Part shown: positions 45,286 to 54,963 of the stretch, piece by piece
Position numbering within the stretch: the first letter of the stretch is position 1
Layout: each line of letters opens with the position of its first letter
Source of the DNA: Cytobacillus purgationiresistens
GTDB taxonomy: Bacteria > Bacillota > Bacilli > Bacillales > Cytobacillaceae
Length of the DNA: 64,000 bases
Assembly: GCF_030813235.1 (NCBI RefSeq)
Contig: NZ_JAUSUB010000001.1
Coordinates: 1 to 64,000 of the forward strand
Direction of reading: 5' to 3'
Notes under the pieces: model-generated
Databases searched by the model: none
Told to the model about the DNA's origin: nothing
The model's input: only the letters and a program-made list of their open reading frames with translations
Position numbers and translations under genes: made by a program

Positions 45286-46626
45286 ATGAGCAATAAGAGA
45301 CAGATTAAATTGGCAGCCTATTTAATTGGAACAGGTATGCACGTATCTTCCTGGCGGCACCCGTCCGTTAACCCCAATGCAAGTATTGATGTTAAATCGT
45401 TACTATTACATGCCCAGCTTGCAGAAAAGGGTAAATTTGATTTAGCTTTTATAGCAGATAGTTTGGCGATTAATCATGAGTCACATCCTCAGATTCTCAA
45501 TCGGTTTGATCCTATTGTTTTGATGACAGCTCTAGCTGCGGCAACTGAAAAGATTGGTATTGGAGCAACGGCATCAACAACTTACAGTGAACCTTATGTT
45601 CTTGCACGGCAATTTGCATCTGTAGATCATATTAGTAATGGTCGTGCTGGATGGAATGTGGTAACGACTGCGGACGCCACTGGTCAGACGGCCTTAAACT
45701 TCAGCAGAGAAAAGCATTGGGATCACGATCAACGCTATGAAAAGGCAGAGGAGTTCGTCGATGTAGTCCAAGGATTATGGGATTCATGGGAGGATGATGC
45801 GTTTGTCTACAACAAGGGATCCGGTCAATTTTTCGATCGATCAAAATTACATGAAATCAATTTTAAAGGAGATTATTTTAATGTAAAAGGTCCTTTGAAT
45901 ATTGCCAGATCCACACAGGGGCAGCCGGTCATTATTCAAGCTGGGGCTTCTGTCCCAGGGCAGCGCTTGGCAGCCCGAACAGCAGAGGTCGTATTTACAC
46001 ATTGGGATTCGCTGGAGGAATCAAAGAAGTTTTATCATACATTAAAATCACAGCTAAAGGACTTTAATAGAGAAGAAGATGAACTTCATATTCTTCATGG
46101 TATTTCTCCGATTATAGGAGCTACTGAGGAAGAAGCATTGGAAAAGTATCAGGAATTACAAGCTCTGATTGATCCATTTGAAAGCTTGAAGTTTGTTTCT
46201 GGCTATATGGGGAATGTTGACTTTTCCAAATATAGCTTGGACACACCAGCTAAAGATGTCGTCTTTCCAGCAGTGAACAGCATTCAAAGTCAATTCAATG
46301 AAATGAAGACAATCATTGATAAGGAGGATCTAACAGTTGGTGATCTATATGCCAGATTTTTTGGCGCAGCAAGACGTGATGGCTTTATAGGTACGCCCCA
46401 TAAAGTAGCAAATGAAATGGAAAAGTGGTTTACGGAAAAAGCTGCAGACGGCTTTATGATCCAATTTCCCCTCTTACCAAGAGACTTAGAGGAATTTGTC
46501 AACCTCGTCATCCCTATCTTGCAAGAGAAAGGGCTATTCCGTCTGGATTATGAAGGGGAAACTTTAAGGGATCATCTAGGCTTAAAAAAGCCGGAGAACA
46601 GGCATTCAGTGAAAACATCTGTTTGA
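45286..46626 (+). CDS. NtaA/SnaA/DszA-type flavin monooxygenase
   Basis: A 446-residue LLM monooxygenase, paralogous to the one at 39.6 kb: LIGTGMHVSSWRHP (about 13-26), [32 protein letters not shown] (about 99-130) and ARSTQGQPVIIQAGASVPG. It probably acts on a different organosulfur substrate with FMNH2. ATG follows GGGAGAG. Last gene of the SAM-riboswitch operon; a terminator follows. Confidence 0.9.
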   Translation: MSNKRQIKLAAYLIGTGMHVSSWRHPSVNPNASIDVKSLLLHAQLAEKGKFDLAFIADSLAINHESHPQILNRFDPIVLMTALAAATEKIGIGATASTTYSEPYVLARQFASVDHISNGRAGWNVVTTADATGQTALNFSREKHWDHDQRYEKAEEFVDVVQGLWDSWEDDAFVYNKGSGQFFDRSKLHEINFKGDYFNVKGPLNIARSTQGQPVIIQAGASVPGQRLAARTAEVVFTHWDSLEESKKFYHTLKSQLKDFNREEDELHILHGISPIIGATEEEALEKYQELQALIDPFESLKFVSGYMGNVDFSKYSLDTPAKDVVFPAVNSIQSQFNEMKTIIDKEDLTVGDLYARFFGAARRDGFIGTPHKVANEMEKWFTEKAADGFMIQFPLLPRDLEEFVNLVIPILQEKGLFRLDYEGETLRDHLGLKKPENRHSVKTSV

Positions 46627-46632
46627 GCATCG

Positions 46633-46676
46633 AAAAGCTGGGTTTTACTATCCAAAAGTATTCCTCAGCTTTTTTA
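46633..46676 (+). terminator. terminator of the sulfur operon
   Basis: AAAAGCTG pairs with CAGCTTTTTT and ends the operon seven bases after the last stop. Confidence 0.75.
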
Positions 46677-46784
46677 TTATGAGGAAAAGTAGTAGTACTA
46701 TTAATTGACTGAATTATAAATAAGTTATTTAATTATGATAGGAATGATCATTAAGAACGTTTTATTAAATTAGGGGGAAGAATT

Positions 46785-47210
46785 ATGGAGATATTAGAAC
46801 TGCCAGATGGGAAAAAAGTTCCAGTTCCAAACGTAGCAAAGCTAATAGGCTTTGTACCAATCGAGATCAAAGAAGGAGAAACCATCTTTAAGCTAGATAC
46901 GAGAAAGGGTCATTATAACCCAATGGGCACAGTACATGGCGGCATTCTTTGCGATTTAGCTGATGCTGCGATGGGTGTAGCCTTTGCTACATTATTAAAA
47001 GAAAAAGAATCCTTCACAACACTGGAGCTAAAAATAAACTACTTAAAACCTGTATGGGAAACCACATTAAAAGCCCATGCAAAAGTGGTGAAAAAGGGGA
47101 ACACAATTGGTTTAATCGATTGTTCAATCTACGATGTAAAAGGATCATTAGTAGCTAAATCAAGTTCATCATGTATGGTTTTGAGAGGTGAAAAAGCAGA
47201 AAATAGATAG
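46785..47210 (+). CDS. PaaI-type hotdog thioesterase
   Basis: A 141-residue hotdog-fold thioesterase. The motif HYNPMGTVHGGILCDLADAAMG (positions about 44-65) contains the HGG(I/M) block and the catalytic Asp of the PaaI family; LELKINYLKPV is the second strand block. It hydrolyses an acyl- or aryl-CoA of unknown identity. ATG follows TAGGGGG. Monocistronic. Confidence 0.9.
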   Translation: MEILELPDGKKVPVPNVAKLIGFVPIEIKEGETIFKLDTRKGHYNPMGTVHGGILCDLADAAMGVAFATLLKEKESFTTLELKINYLKPVWETTLKAHAKVVKKGNTIGLIDCSIYDVKGSLVAKSSSSCMVLRGEKAENR

Positions 47211-47225
47211 AGGAGCATCCTTGAT

Positions 47226-47270
47226 TAAAAAGACTCCCTTGAATCGGGACAACGCCGGAGAAGGGAGTTG
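47226..47270 (-). terminator. terminator of the propeller-protein gene
   Basis: ACTCCCTT pairs with AAGGGAGT. The T-run lies on the minus strand, 60 bases after the stop at 47331. It may also stop the thioesterase transcript. Confidence 0.65.
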
Positions 47271-47330
47271 AAAATAAATGCTGTCAGGTTAAATGATTAA
47301 TAATAGGAATCCTTAATATAAACTGTTTAC

Positions 47331-48572
47331 CTAACTTACGTATAAACTAAATACCTCATTCCAATTCCAATGCTCATAATAGTCAATCCCATCCACATCC
47401 AACCCTTCAATCCACTTTTGTTCGATAGGATCCTTTTCCATTCTATACACGTCACCTTTAAGACGATTCGTTCGTATCCATATTAAGCCGGAACGATCTT
47501 CGAAATAAGGAAAAAAATCACCTTTATGTAAAGGGGGAGAAGTGACCGTCAGCAGCTCATCACGATAAATGTTGGTAAGAAAAATACTGGGTAGGGGTCT
47601 TTTTGGAACAGAAACCCATTTGCTGGAAAAGGATTGGGAGATAAATAATTGAGTATTATTTAGCCAAAATAAATCTCTTATCGCCATATCTTCCTGTGTA
47701 TAGTGATGTGTTTCATTCGCGTATACATGATGAATCGCCAAGCGTTTATTTATCGTTGCTATACGATTTGAACCTTGAATGAAGGCCAGATATAAAGAAT
47801 GTGGTGCCCATTGAAACCATTCTTGATAATTAAGCATTTCTCCAATCTTTCTTAAGGACTTTCCCTCGTTATCAATCACACAGAGTATATTGCTGTCTGC
47901 AGATAATGAAGCTGTAGGTGTCAATTGGAAAGCAATCCATTGTTCATCAAAAGACCATTTGAATTGGCTTGTCCCATATAAATATTCATCCTTACCCACA
48001 TGAATCGTGTAGAATAGTTTTTTTTGCATGTTCCCGTAATAATCAAAAAGTATCTTATTTAGTACGATATCGGAAAAAACTTTATTCTCATTCTTTTTGG
48101 ACGATGTGAGAAGTCCAGAACCATCCAAAAGCCATGAGTAATTAATTGCATTTTTATGAATCAGCTGTGGTATAAGCCTTGTCACGGATATAATACTTAA
48201 AACATTGTTATTTTGATACGCTATAGTATTTTCAGCTGGTGACCATTGGAAGTTGCTATTGGATTTTTCAGTGATTTTAATATGTTTATGAGATTTTATA
48301 TGGTATGCCCATAGTTGACCCTCATACATAGGATAATCGTTTGAATGGGGAATGCTTTTTAAATAGGCAATCCACTCCCCGTCAAAGGACCATTTCGGTG
48401 ATCTAATTTGTTCATCCTTTGTTAATACTTGTTCTATATCATCAATCTTCAGCCATAACTGTTGATTGCGAATAAACGCAGCACTTAATGTTTGTTTTTC
48501 TGCAGAAATAACTGTACTATTCAACAATAAGGTAAGAATTAAGGTGATTATGCCAGCAAGTTTTTTATACAA
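47331..48572 (-). CDS. exported beta-propeller protein, TolB-like
   Basis: A 413-residue secreted protein: a Sec signal peptide (about 1-24, cleavage near VISA), then repeated propeller blades with the pattern (S/F)xWSxDGxWIAY. Examples are PKWSFDGEWIAYLKS at about 58-72, FQWSPAENTIAYQ, FKWSFDEQWIAF and FQWAPHSLYLAF. The fold resembles TolB or the DPP-IV N-terminal propeller without a peptidase domain. It may be a scaffold or sensor at the cell surface; no partner gene is adjacent. The start has only a weak ribosome binding site. Confidence 0.8.
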   Translation of the reverse strand: MYKKLAGIITLILTLLLNSTVISAEKQTLSAAFIRNQQLWLKIDDIEQVLTKDEQIRSPKWSFDGEWIAYLKSIPHSNDYPMYEGQLWAYHIKSHKHIKITEKSNSNFQWSPAENTIAYQNNNVLSIISVTRLIPQLIHKNAINYSWLLDGSGLLTSSKKNENKVFSDIVLNKILFDYYGNMQKKLFYTIHVGKDEYLYGTSQFKWSFDEQWIAFQLTPTASLSADSNILCVIDNEGKSLRKIGEMLNYQEWFQWAPHSLYLAFIQGSNRIATINKRLAIHHVYANETHHYTQEDMAIRDLFWLNNTQLFISQSFSSKWVSVPKRPLPSIFLTNIYRDELLTVTSPPLHKGDFFPYFEDRSGLIWIRTNRLKGDVYRMEKDPIEQKWIEGLDVDGIDYYEHWNWNEVFSLYVS

Positions 48573-48720
48573 GTATAGGCTCCTTTCTATACACGAATAG
48601 TATTATATAAAGATGCCGGTAAAATTCATGATGAGAAAATCTAACAAAATATAAGCAATACTATGTTATAATAGTTTTCAAATAAATATGAAATTCTATT
48701 TAAAGAGAGGATAAATCATT

Positions 48721-49380
48721 ATGAAATTCTTTATTGATACAGCAAATCTGGATGATATTAAAAAAGCGCATAAAATCGGGGTCCTTTCCGGTGTGACAAC
48801 CAACCCATCGCTAGTGGCTAAAGAAGGTATTAAATTCGAGGATCGAATCGAAGAAATTTTACAAGCGGTTCCAGATGTAGAATCTGTTTCTGCTGAAGTG
48901 ACACCTGATGCGCTTACTGCAGAAGAAATGATTGCACAAGCAGATGAATTAATCAAAATCAATGGCGGAGATAAAAATATCACGATCAAATTACCAATGA
49001 CTATTGATGGATTAGAGGCGACTCGTTACTTAGCAAAAAAAGGTGTAAAAACAAATGTAACGCTTATTTTCTCTGTGAATCAGGCATTATTAGCAGCAAG
49101 AGCTGGAGCAACCTATGTATCTCCTTTCCTTGGCAGACTGGACGATATTTCTGAAGACGGTGTACTCCTTGTTTCAAAAATTGCCGAGCTTTTCCGCATT
49201 CACAATCTTGATGCCCAAATCATCGCTGCATCAGTCAGACATCCGGATCATGTGACTCGAGTAGCAATGGCAGGAGCTCATATCGCAACGATTCCGTATA
49301 AAGTAATCGAACAATTAACAAAACATCCGCTTACAGATCAAGGTATTGAAAAATTCGCAGCTGATTGGAAAACAGTATAA
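48721..49380 (+). CDS. fsa: fructose-6-phosphate aldolase / small transaldolase
   Basis: A 219-residue TalC/MipB-type class I aldolase. [16 protein letters not shown] (1-16), [13 protein letters not shown] (about 24-36), the Schiff-base lysine in ITIKLPMT (about 86-93) and ASVRHPDHV (about 165-173) are all conserved. Annotated in bacilli as transaldolase or fructose-6-phosphate aldolase; the sequence alone does not decide the activity. ATG follows AAAGAGAGG. A strong terminator follows, and its sequence is found again 1 kb downstream. Confidence 0.94.
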   Translation: MKFFIDTANLDDIKKAHKIGVLSGVTTNPSLVAKEGIKFEDRIEEILQAVPDVESVSAEVTPDALTAEEMIAQADELIKINGGDKNITIKLPMTIDGLEATRYLAKKGVKTNVTLIFSVNQALLAARAGATYVSPFLGRLDDISEDGVLLVSKIAELFRIHNLDAQIIAASVRHPDHVTRVAMAGAHIATIPYKVIEQLTKHPLTDQGIEKFAADWKTV

Positions 49381-49385
49381 ATCGG

Positions 49386-49424
49386 AAAGGTATAAACGAA
49401 ATCGTTTATACCTTTCTTTTTTTT
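49386..49424 (+). terminator. terminator of fsa, left copy
   Basis: AAAGGTATAAACG pairs with CGTTTATACCTTT and is followed by a long T-run. A near-identical hairpin lies at 50387-50424, on the far side of the repeat array. Confidence 0.9.
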
Positions 49425-49470
49425 GATTTGAGTTATTGCGAATCTCGTTTTGGTCAGTAACTGCGATTTT

Positions 49471-50330
49471 AGCTTGAAATGAAAAATCGCCGATAAAAAT
49501 AGTATTTTAGTCGATAAATCGTAAAAAACGCTGATATATTAAAATGATCACCGATATATCAAGAAAAACGCTGATAAAATTAAAAATGTGAAACGAAAAT
49601 TGGTTGTAACCTTCAAAATGAGCGAACCTCTCATGATGGGGATCGCTTTTTTTAGCTTGAAATGAAAAATCGCCGATAAAAATAGTATTTTAGTCGATAA
49701 ATCGTAAAAAACGCTGATATATTAAAATGATCGCCGATATATCAAGAAAAACGCTGATAAAATTAAAAATGTGAAACGAAAATTGGTTATAACCTTCAAA
49801 ATGAGCGAACCTCTCATGATGGGTATCGCTTTTTTTAGCTTGAAATGAAAAATCGCCGATAAAAATAGTATTTTAGTCGATAAATCGTAAAAAACGCTGA
49901 TATATTGAAATGATCGCCGATATATCAAGAAAAACGCTGATAAAATTAAAAATGTGAAACGGAAATTGGTTGTAACCTTCAAAATGAGCGAACCTCTCAT
50001 GATGGGGATCGCTTTTTTTTAGTTTGAAATGAATAAACGCCGATAAAAATAGTATTTTAGTCGATAAATTGTAAAAAACGCTGATATATTGAAATGATCG
50101 CCGATATATCAAGAAAAACGCTGATAAAATTAAAAATGTGAAACGAAAATTGGTTGTAACCTTCAAAATGAGCGAACCTCTCATGATGGGGATCGCTTTT
50201 TTAAGCTTGAAATGAAAAAACGCCGATAAAAATAGTATTTTAGTCGATAAATCGTAAAAAACGCTGATATATTAAAATGATCACCGATATATCAAGAAAA
50301 ACGCCGATAAAATTACAAATGGAGAAAAGA
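49471..50330. repeat. 183-bp tandem repeat array, about 4.7 copies
   Basis: Units begin at 49471, 49654, 49837, 50021 and 50204 (periods 183, 183, 184, 183). Identity between units is very high. Each has five short CG(C/T)YGATA-like blocks (for example CGCCGATAAAA, CGCTGATATATT, CGCCGATATATC). Each complete unit then has a hairpin AGCGAACCTC/GGGGATCGCT followed by a T-run, so every copy carries what looks like an intrinsic terminator. The last copy loses its end. Minus-strand ORFs of about 100 codons across the array reflect the period being a multiple of three and are not convincing genes. Confidence 0.93.
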
Positions 50331-50386
50331 CTATTCAAACTGAGCGATATCCTCACCATGAATTGTTTACTTTACTGAAATTGATA

Positions 50387-50424
50387 AAAAAGGTATAAAC
50401 AAAAATCGTTTATACCTTTTTTAA
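50387..50424 (+). terminator. terminator-like hairpin, right copy
   Basis: GGTATAAAC/GTTTATACC with a T-run is almost identical to the fsa terminator at 49386-49424, but no plus-strand gene ends here. Confidence 0.8.
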
Positions 50425-50523
50425 AATAATTGAAAGCGGTATGGCAGAAAAAGAAGATTTAAGGGTAGAGGTAATTAGAGCAACGGGTACGATTATATTT
50501 GCCCTAAATTGGCGAAGTTGCTT

Positions 50524-50733
50524 TTATTCGAGTGGGGACCAGTCATTGAAAAGTCCAGAACCTTTGCAACCAGGACAATGAAAGTGATCGGCATGAAATG
50601 CGTAGACGTTAGCAGGATAAATGATAAATCCTTTTCCAAAACAATCAGGACATTTATTTTCCTCCTTCATTTTTGAAAAATGTTCCTTATAACGTTTTTC
50701 ACGCCATTCTGTAAACTTATTCAATAATCCCAT
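50524..50733 (-). CDS. small DnaJ-type zinc-finger protein
   Basis: A 69-residue protein with two CxxCxGxG-like repeats, CPDCFGKGF (about 28-36) and CPGCKGSGL (about 53-61), as in the zinc centre of DnaJ. It probably binds one zinc ion. A helical N-terminus (MGLLNKFTEWREKRYKEHF) precedes them. A clear paralogue lies at 60225-60443, so the genome has at least two. Function unknown. ATG follows AGAGGTGG. Confidence 0.82.
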   Translation of the reverse strand: MGLLNKFTEWREKRYKEHFSKMKEENKCPDCFGKGFIIYPANVYAFHADHFHCPGCKGSGLFNDWSPLE

Positions 50734-50958
50734 ATCATTTCCACCTCTTTCTTTTCCAATATGTTTACTAAAATGAATTTTTATACTTAGTTTATTATAT
50801 TAGAAAGCTATTTTTTTGCTTATACTTTTTATATAAAGATATGAGGTGGTTTTATTTTGTGAATCTAAAATTTAGGTAAACGAATTAATTTCTTGGTATA
50901 ATAATGAAAAAAGCTTAAATCATTCAGTTTCATATTATTAATTAAAGGGGTCTTCTAA

Positions 50959-51717
50959 ATGGACATCGTTAACCAGCTGATTTCTACATATGCTTCTTTT
51001 TTCGACTGGGCTATGTGGAATGAGGTGCTAACTGATCCGGTTTCATGGGGTTTTATTGGCACGCTCGTTGTTCTGGAAGGTTTGTTATCTGCTGATAATG
51101 CACTTGTATTGGCTGTTATGGTCAAACATTTGCCTAAAGAACAACAGAAAAAAGCGTTAACCTACGGATTGTTTGGAGCATACTTCTTTCGTTTCTTATT
51201 CATCGGACTTGGCATGTGGTTAATAAACTTTTGGTGGATTAAGGTACTCGGAGCGGCCTACTTAGCTTGGCTGGTGATTAAACAGTTTTGGCTTAAATCA
51301 GATGAGGAAGATTTAAGTGGTGTAAAAAAAGAGGGTTGGCTGATTCGTACATTTGGTATCTTTTGGGGAACCGTCATTTCTGTGGAGTTAATGGATCTTG
51401 CATTTTCTGTAGATAGCATTCTAGCGGCGTTCGCCGTATCGGATAAAGTTTGGATTTTACTTCTCGGTGGTATGCTGGGTATCCTAATGATGAGAACAGT
51501 TGCTAAATTATTTTTAGCATTAATTGAAAAGGTTCCAGAATTAGAAAATACCGCATTTATCTTAATTGGTATCATCGCTATTAAAATGTTTTTAAGTGTT
51601 TTTGGAATAGAAATTGGGCATGTATTATTCTTTAGCATCATTATTCTTGCTTTTGTTATTACATTTATAGTCCATTATTTTAACAATAAACAGGGTGGAC
51701 ATGATCACGTAGCATAA
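50959..51717 (+). CDS. TerC family integral membrane protein (YkoY-like)
   Basis: A 252-residue membrane protein with about seven helices. GTLVVLEGLLSADNALVLAVMVKHLP at about 34-59 and GTVISVELMDLAFSVDSILAAFAV at about 136-159 hold the paired acidic residues typical of TerC proteins. Bacillar YkoY and YceF relatives support Mn2+ export that metallates secreted proteins. Unlike B. subtilis ykoY, no Mn riboswitch precedes it; the only one in this window is at 6.1 kb. ATG follows AAAGGGG. Confidence 0.92.
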   Translation: MDIVNQLISTYASFFDWAMWNEVLTDPVSWGFIGTLVVLEGLLSADNALVLAVMVKHLPKEQQKKALTYGLFGAYFFRFLFIGLGMWLINFWWIKVLGAAYLAWLVIKQFWLKSDEEDLSGVKKEGWLIRTFGIFWGTVISVELMDLAFSVDSILAAFAVSDKVWILLLGGMLGILMMRTVAKLFLALIEKVPELENTAFILIGIIAIKMFLSVFGIEIGHVLFFSIIILAFVITFIVHYFNNKQGGHDHVA

Positions 51718-51759
51718 CTATAAATCATAAGAGTATCCTAACAGATATCATCAAAATAA

Positions 51760-51794
51760 AAACAGCAGTCACTAAAAATGAGCTGCTGTTTTTT
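51760..51794 (+). terminator. terminator of the TerC gene
   Basis: AACAGCAG pairs with CTGCTGTT and ends in a T-run. Confidence 0.85.
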
Positions 51795-51866
51795 ATATTA
51801 ATATAACATCGCCAATGAATCAATAATAGGGGGTAATCGATTATCAAGGCGTTTTCGAATTTCTGT

Positions 51867-52829
51867 TTATTTCACAATACTTTCTAAAACATCATCAATA
51901 ATTTGGCTGTTTGCAATCGTTCCAGTATAAAGCCAGCCTGTATCACGAGTATATTCGTGCAGATTTCCGTTTTTTACGGCAGGGATGTTTGCCCATAAAG
52001 GATCTTTTAACATTTCTGACCCAGTTTCTTTATCGCTATTGATAAGGAAAAGGTGATCGGCATCCAATTCTGCTAATTTTTCCAAAGATACTGCAGACCA
52101 GTTGCCTGTCGCAGATGCAGAAACCTCTTTAACTACCTTTGGTACTGGCATACCAAGATCGCCATATAATACAGCACCAGCTGAAAGATTTTCACTAACC
52201 ATAAACAAGCTATTATTCACTAGCCAAATCGCTGCAACCGATTCGCCTTTATGGGATTCTTGAAGCTGTTTCTTCGCTTTCCCGGCTTTTGCATCATAAT
52301 CACTTAAGACTTTGTCTGCCTCAGCTTCTTTACCAAAAATTTTACCTACCTGACTTAATTCTTCACGCCAGTCATTATTCTCTTCTGTTCCAATTACATA
52401 AGTTGGGGCAATTTTTGAATATTGATTATATTTACTACCTTCGACCATTCCTGCTGAGTCCATAATTAATACATCTGGTTTAAAGCTAGTTACAGCTTCG
52501 AGGGGAAGGTCATGGGCAATCTCAGGTACATCCTCTAAATATTCACTTAAATATTCTTGTTTACCATTTGCCACCGACCATTGGGCGACTGGTTTAATAT
52601 CTAGTGCAACTAAATGGTCTTCTAAATATGTAGCAATGACTCTTTCGGGATTCGCTGGAATTGTTACTTCATTACCCAGTGCATCTGTTAAAACCCGATC
52701 TTGCGTTTCCTGCTGTGGACCTTTGTCTTGATTGTTAGACTGGTCTGTATCACCGCTACAAGCAAATAAAGCGAGTGAACTACTTAATGCTGCAGTTAAC
52801 AGCAGATTTTTTTTATTTAATGCAAACAA
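51867..52829 (-). CDS. iron-siderophore ABC substrate-binding lipoprotein
   Basis: A 320-residue FecB/FhuD-type lipoprotein with the lipobox LFAC (Cys about residue 24). VTIPANPERVIATYLEDHLVALDIKPVAQW at about 54-83 is the family entry block, and the long helix linking the two lobes is present. It delivers a ferric siderophore to the divergent permeases. It is closest in style to YfiY-like hydroxamate or citrate-type receptors; the ligand is not decidable. TTG follows AGGAGGG. The shared intergenic region has a Fur-type box. Confidence 0.92.
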   Translation of the reverse strand: MFALNKKNLLLTAALSSSLALFACSGDTDQSNNQDKGPQQETQDRVLTDALGNEVTIPANPERVIATYLEDHLVALDIKPVAQWSVANGKQEYLSEYLEDVPEIAHDLPLEAVTSFKPDVLIMDSAGMVEGSKYNQYSKIAPTYVIGTEENNDWREELSQVGKIFGKEAEADKVLSDYDAKAGKAKKQLQESHKGESVAAIWLVNNSLFMVSENLSAGAVLYGDLGMPVPKVVKEVSASATGNWSAVSLEKLAELDADHLFLINSDKETGSEMLKDPLWANIPAVKNGNLHEYTRDTGWLYTGTIANSQIIDDVLESIVK

Positions 52830-52872
52830 TGGTTACCCTCCTAGTGCAAATATGATATAATTTCTAAATAAA

Positions 52873-52893
52873 TGATAACAATTCTCATTATCA
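52873..52893. promoter_or_regulatory. Fur box between the siderophore receptor and permease genes
   Basis: TGATAAC and TTATCA half-sites lie in overlapping 7-1-7 arrangement at 52873-52893, close to the consensus TGATAATnATTATCA. It is centred between divergent iron-uptake genes. Confidence 0.8.
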
Positions 52894-52936
52894 ATTACAA
52901 TGATTATTTTTTATTTTAGAGAAAGCAGGCTACATA

Positions 52937-53959
52937 ATGGTATTGAAAGAAAAAAGTTTTTCTAAAAAAACTATAATTGCACTGATTATTTTAATATTAG
53001 GTTCATCTTTTTTAATCTTATCAATGGCATTCTCAATTGCATTTGGTGCAGCGAATATTGATTTGGCTACTGTGTGGCAAAGTGTGACTTCATTTGATGC
53101 TGGCCGGACTGAGCATCAAATCATACATAGATTAAGGATGCCCAGAGCAGTTGCAGCCGCCCTCGTTGGTGCTGGATTGGCTGTTTCAGGAGCAATAATG
53201 CAAGGGATGACGAGGAATCCGCTCGCTTCTCCATCTATTATGGGTGTGACGGCTGGCGCAACATTCATGATAGCGTTGGCGTTAGCCTTCGTAACGTCTC
53301 TTTCATCTCTTGGTTTAATGCTGGCTGCTTTTATTGGGGCAGGAGTAGGGGCTGGCTTGGTGTTTGGAATTGGCAGTTTGTCAAGAAATGGCCTTACACC
53401 TGTTAAGCTGGCACTTGCAGGGTCAGCAATAACTGCTTTGCTTAGTTCCATTTCTTCTGCAATTGCCATTCAGTTTGATGTGGCTAAGGATTTAAGTTTT
53501 TGGTATGCAGGGGGTGTAGCGGGCATTCAGTGGGCAAATGTTACACCTATTATTCCGGTTGTCCTTATTGGGTTAATCATTGCGTTCATGATCAGCAGTT
53601 CCATTACTGTCATGAGTCTCGGTGACGATGTGGCAACAGGGCTTGGTCAAAGGACAGGATTAGTTAAAATTCTTGGCATTCTTGCTGTTTTACTACTAAC
53701 AGGAGCAGCGGTTTCTATATCTGGAACAATCGGCTTCGTTGGATTGGTGATTCCTCACATCACTAGATTTCTGGTAGGGACAGATTATCGCTGGATCTTG
53801 CCATGTTCCGCAGTATTAGGTGGGTTGCTGCTTGTTTTAGCTGATATTGCGGGAAGAATGGTTAATCCGCCATTTGAAACACCAGTAGGCGCTATCACTG
53901 CTCTCATCGGTGTTCCTTTTTTCCTTTACTTAGCTCGCCGTGAAGGGAGAGGACTGTAA
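52937..53959 (+). CDS. FecCD-type siderophore permease
   Basis: A 340-residue inner-membrane permease with about ten helices. LRMPRAVAAALVGAGLAVSGAIMQGMTRNPLASP (about 64-97) is the FecCD signature, and GFVGLVIPHITRFLVGTD (about 270-287) is the coupling region. It pairs with the next gene as a heterodimer. No ATPase gene lies nearby, so a shared ATPase encoded elsewhere is implied, as for YusV-dependent systems in B. subtilis. Its last base overlaps the next start. Confidence 0.95.
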   Translation: MVLKEKSFSKKTIIALIILILGSSFLILSMAFSIAFGAANIDLATVWQSVTSFDAGRTEHQIIHRLRMPRAVAAALVGAGLAVSGAIMQGMTRNPLASPSIMGVTAGATFMIALALAFVTSLSSLGLMLAAFIGAGVGAGLVFGIGSLSRNGLTPVKLALAGSAITALLSSISSAIAIQFDVAKDLSFWYAGGVAGIQWANVTPIIPVVLIGLIIAFMISSSITVMSLGDDVATGLGQRTGLVKILGILAVLLLTGAAVSISGTIGFVGLVIPHITRFLVGTDYRWILPCSAVLGGLLLVLADIAGRMVNPPFETPVGAITALIGVPFFLYLARREGRGL

Positions 53960-54963
53960 TGCAGAAGAAAATAATCCGTGTAAAATGGGTAGGATCTTTT
54001 TTAATCATCGCTATACTTATAACGTTTTTCGCCAGTTTAAGCATCGGTTCCAGCTTTATTTCACCAGTAGATGTCTTCAAGACTTTAACGGGGACGGGAG
54101 AATTTGATTTAATTATCTTCGATTTTCGATTGCCGAGAATTGTCATCGCTTTATTAATTGGTGCTGGAATGGCTGTCTCAGGTGCAATTTTGCAAAGTGC
54201 AACGCAAAATGGCCTTGCTGATCCAGGAATATTAGGGATTAATTCTGGTGCAGGCTTTGCCGTTATATTATATATCTTCTTCACGCAAGGCATTAGCGTT
54301 AGCTCACCGATTCTTTCCGTATTTATCATGCCCTTATTCGCTTTAGCGGGGGCCTTAACCGCAGCTAGTTTGATCTATCTTTTTGCATGGAAGAAATCAG
54401 GCGTAACTCCAATCCGGCTCATTCTGGTTGGGATAGGGATTAATGCTGCCTTTTCTGCATTAATCATTATTTTTCAATTGAAAATGGATCCTCGAACCTT
54501 TACACAGGCTACTGTATGGTTGTCTGGGAATATCTCAGGCGTAGACTGGATCTATGTTTTATCCTTACTCCCTTGGGTAAGTGTGTTTATTCCACTTGCA
54601 ATATTTAAATCACGGTATTTAAATATTTTAGGACTTGGAGATGCAGCATCCATTGGGTTGGGAGTGAATGTAAATAGAGAAAGGAAGTTCCTGCTGTTTA
54701 TTTCTGTGGCATTGGCTGGTTCATGTGTAGCAGCAGGTGGAGGAATAGCCTTCTTAGGGCTTGTTGCTCCGCAATTAGCAAAAAAACTGGTCGGACCGCG
54801 AAACGAGATACTCATTCCAACATCTGCATTAGTAGGCGCATTACTCCTTCTGCTTTCGGATATGGTGTCGAGAGCGCTCATAGCTCCGGCTGAAATTCCA
54901 GTCGGGCTGGTCGTTTCCGCTTTAGGTGCTCCATATTTTATCTATTTGCTAATTAAGAGCTAA
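53959..54963 (+). CDS. FecCD-type siderophore permease, second subunit
   Basis: A 334-residue permease paralogous to the previous gene: LPRIVIALLIGAGMAVSGAILQSATQNGLADPG (about 52-84), FLGLVAPQLAKKLVGPRN (about 263-280), C-terminal PVGLVVSALGAPYFIYLL. ATG overlaps the preceding stop as TAATG. It forms the channel with its neighbour and is likely Fur-controlled from the same promoter. Confidence 0.95.
   Translation: MQKKIIRVKWVGSFLIIAILITFFASLSIGSSFISPVDVFKTLTGTGEFDLIIFDFRLPRIVIALLIGAGMAVSGAILQSATQNGLADPGILGINSGAGFAVILYIFFTQGISVSSPILSVFIMPLFALAGALTAASLIYLFAWKKSGVTPIRLILVGIGINAAFSALIIIFQLKMDPRTFTQATVWLSGNISGVDWIYVLSLLPWVSVFIPLAIFKSRYLNILGLGDAASIGLGVNVNRERKFLLFISVALAGSCVAAGGGIAFLGLVAPQLAKKLVGPRNEILIPTSALVGALLLLLSDMVSRALIAPAEIPVGLVVSALGAPYFIYLLIKS

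Noticed and set aside
49722..50184. Minus-strand ORFs of 92 and 103 codons across the 183-bp array
   Set aside because: They exist because the repeat period is a multiple of three. They lack ribosome binding sites and one unit of 184 bp breaks the frame.
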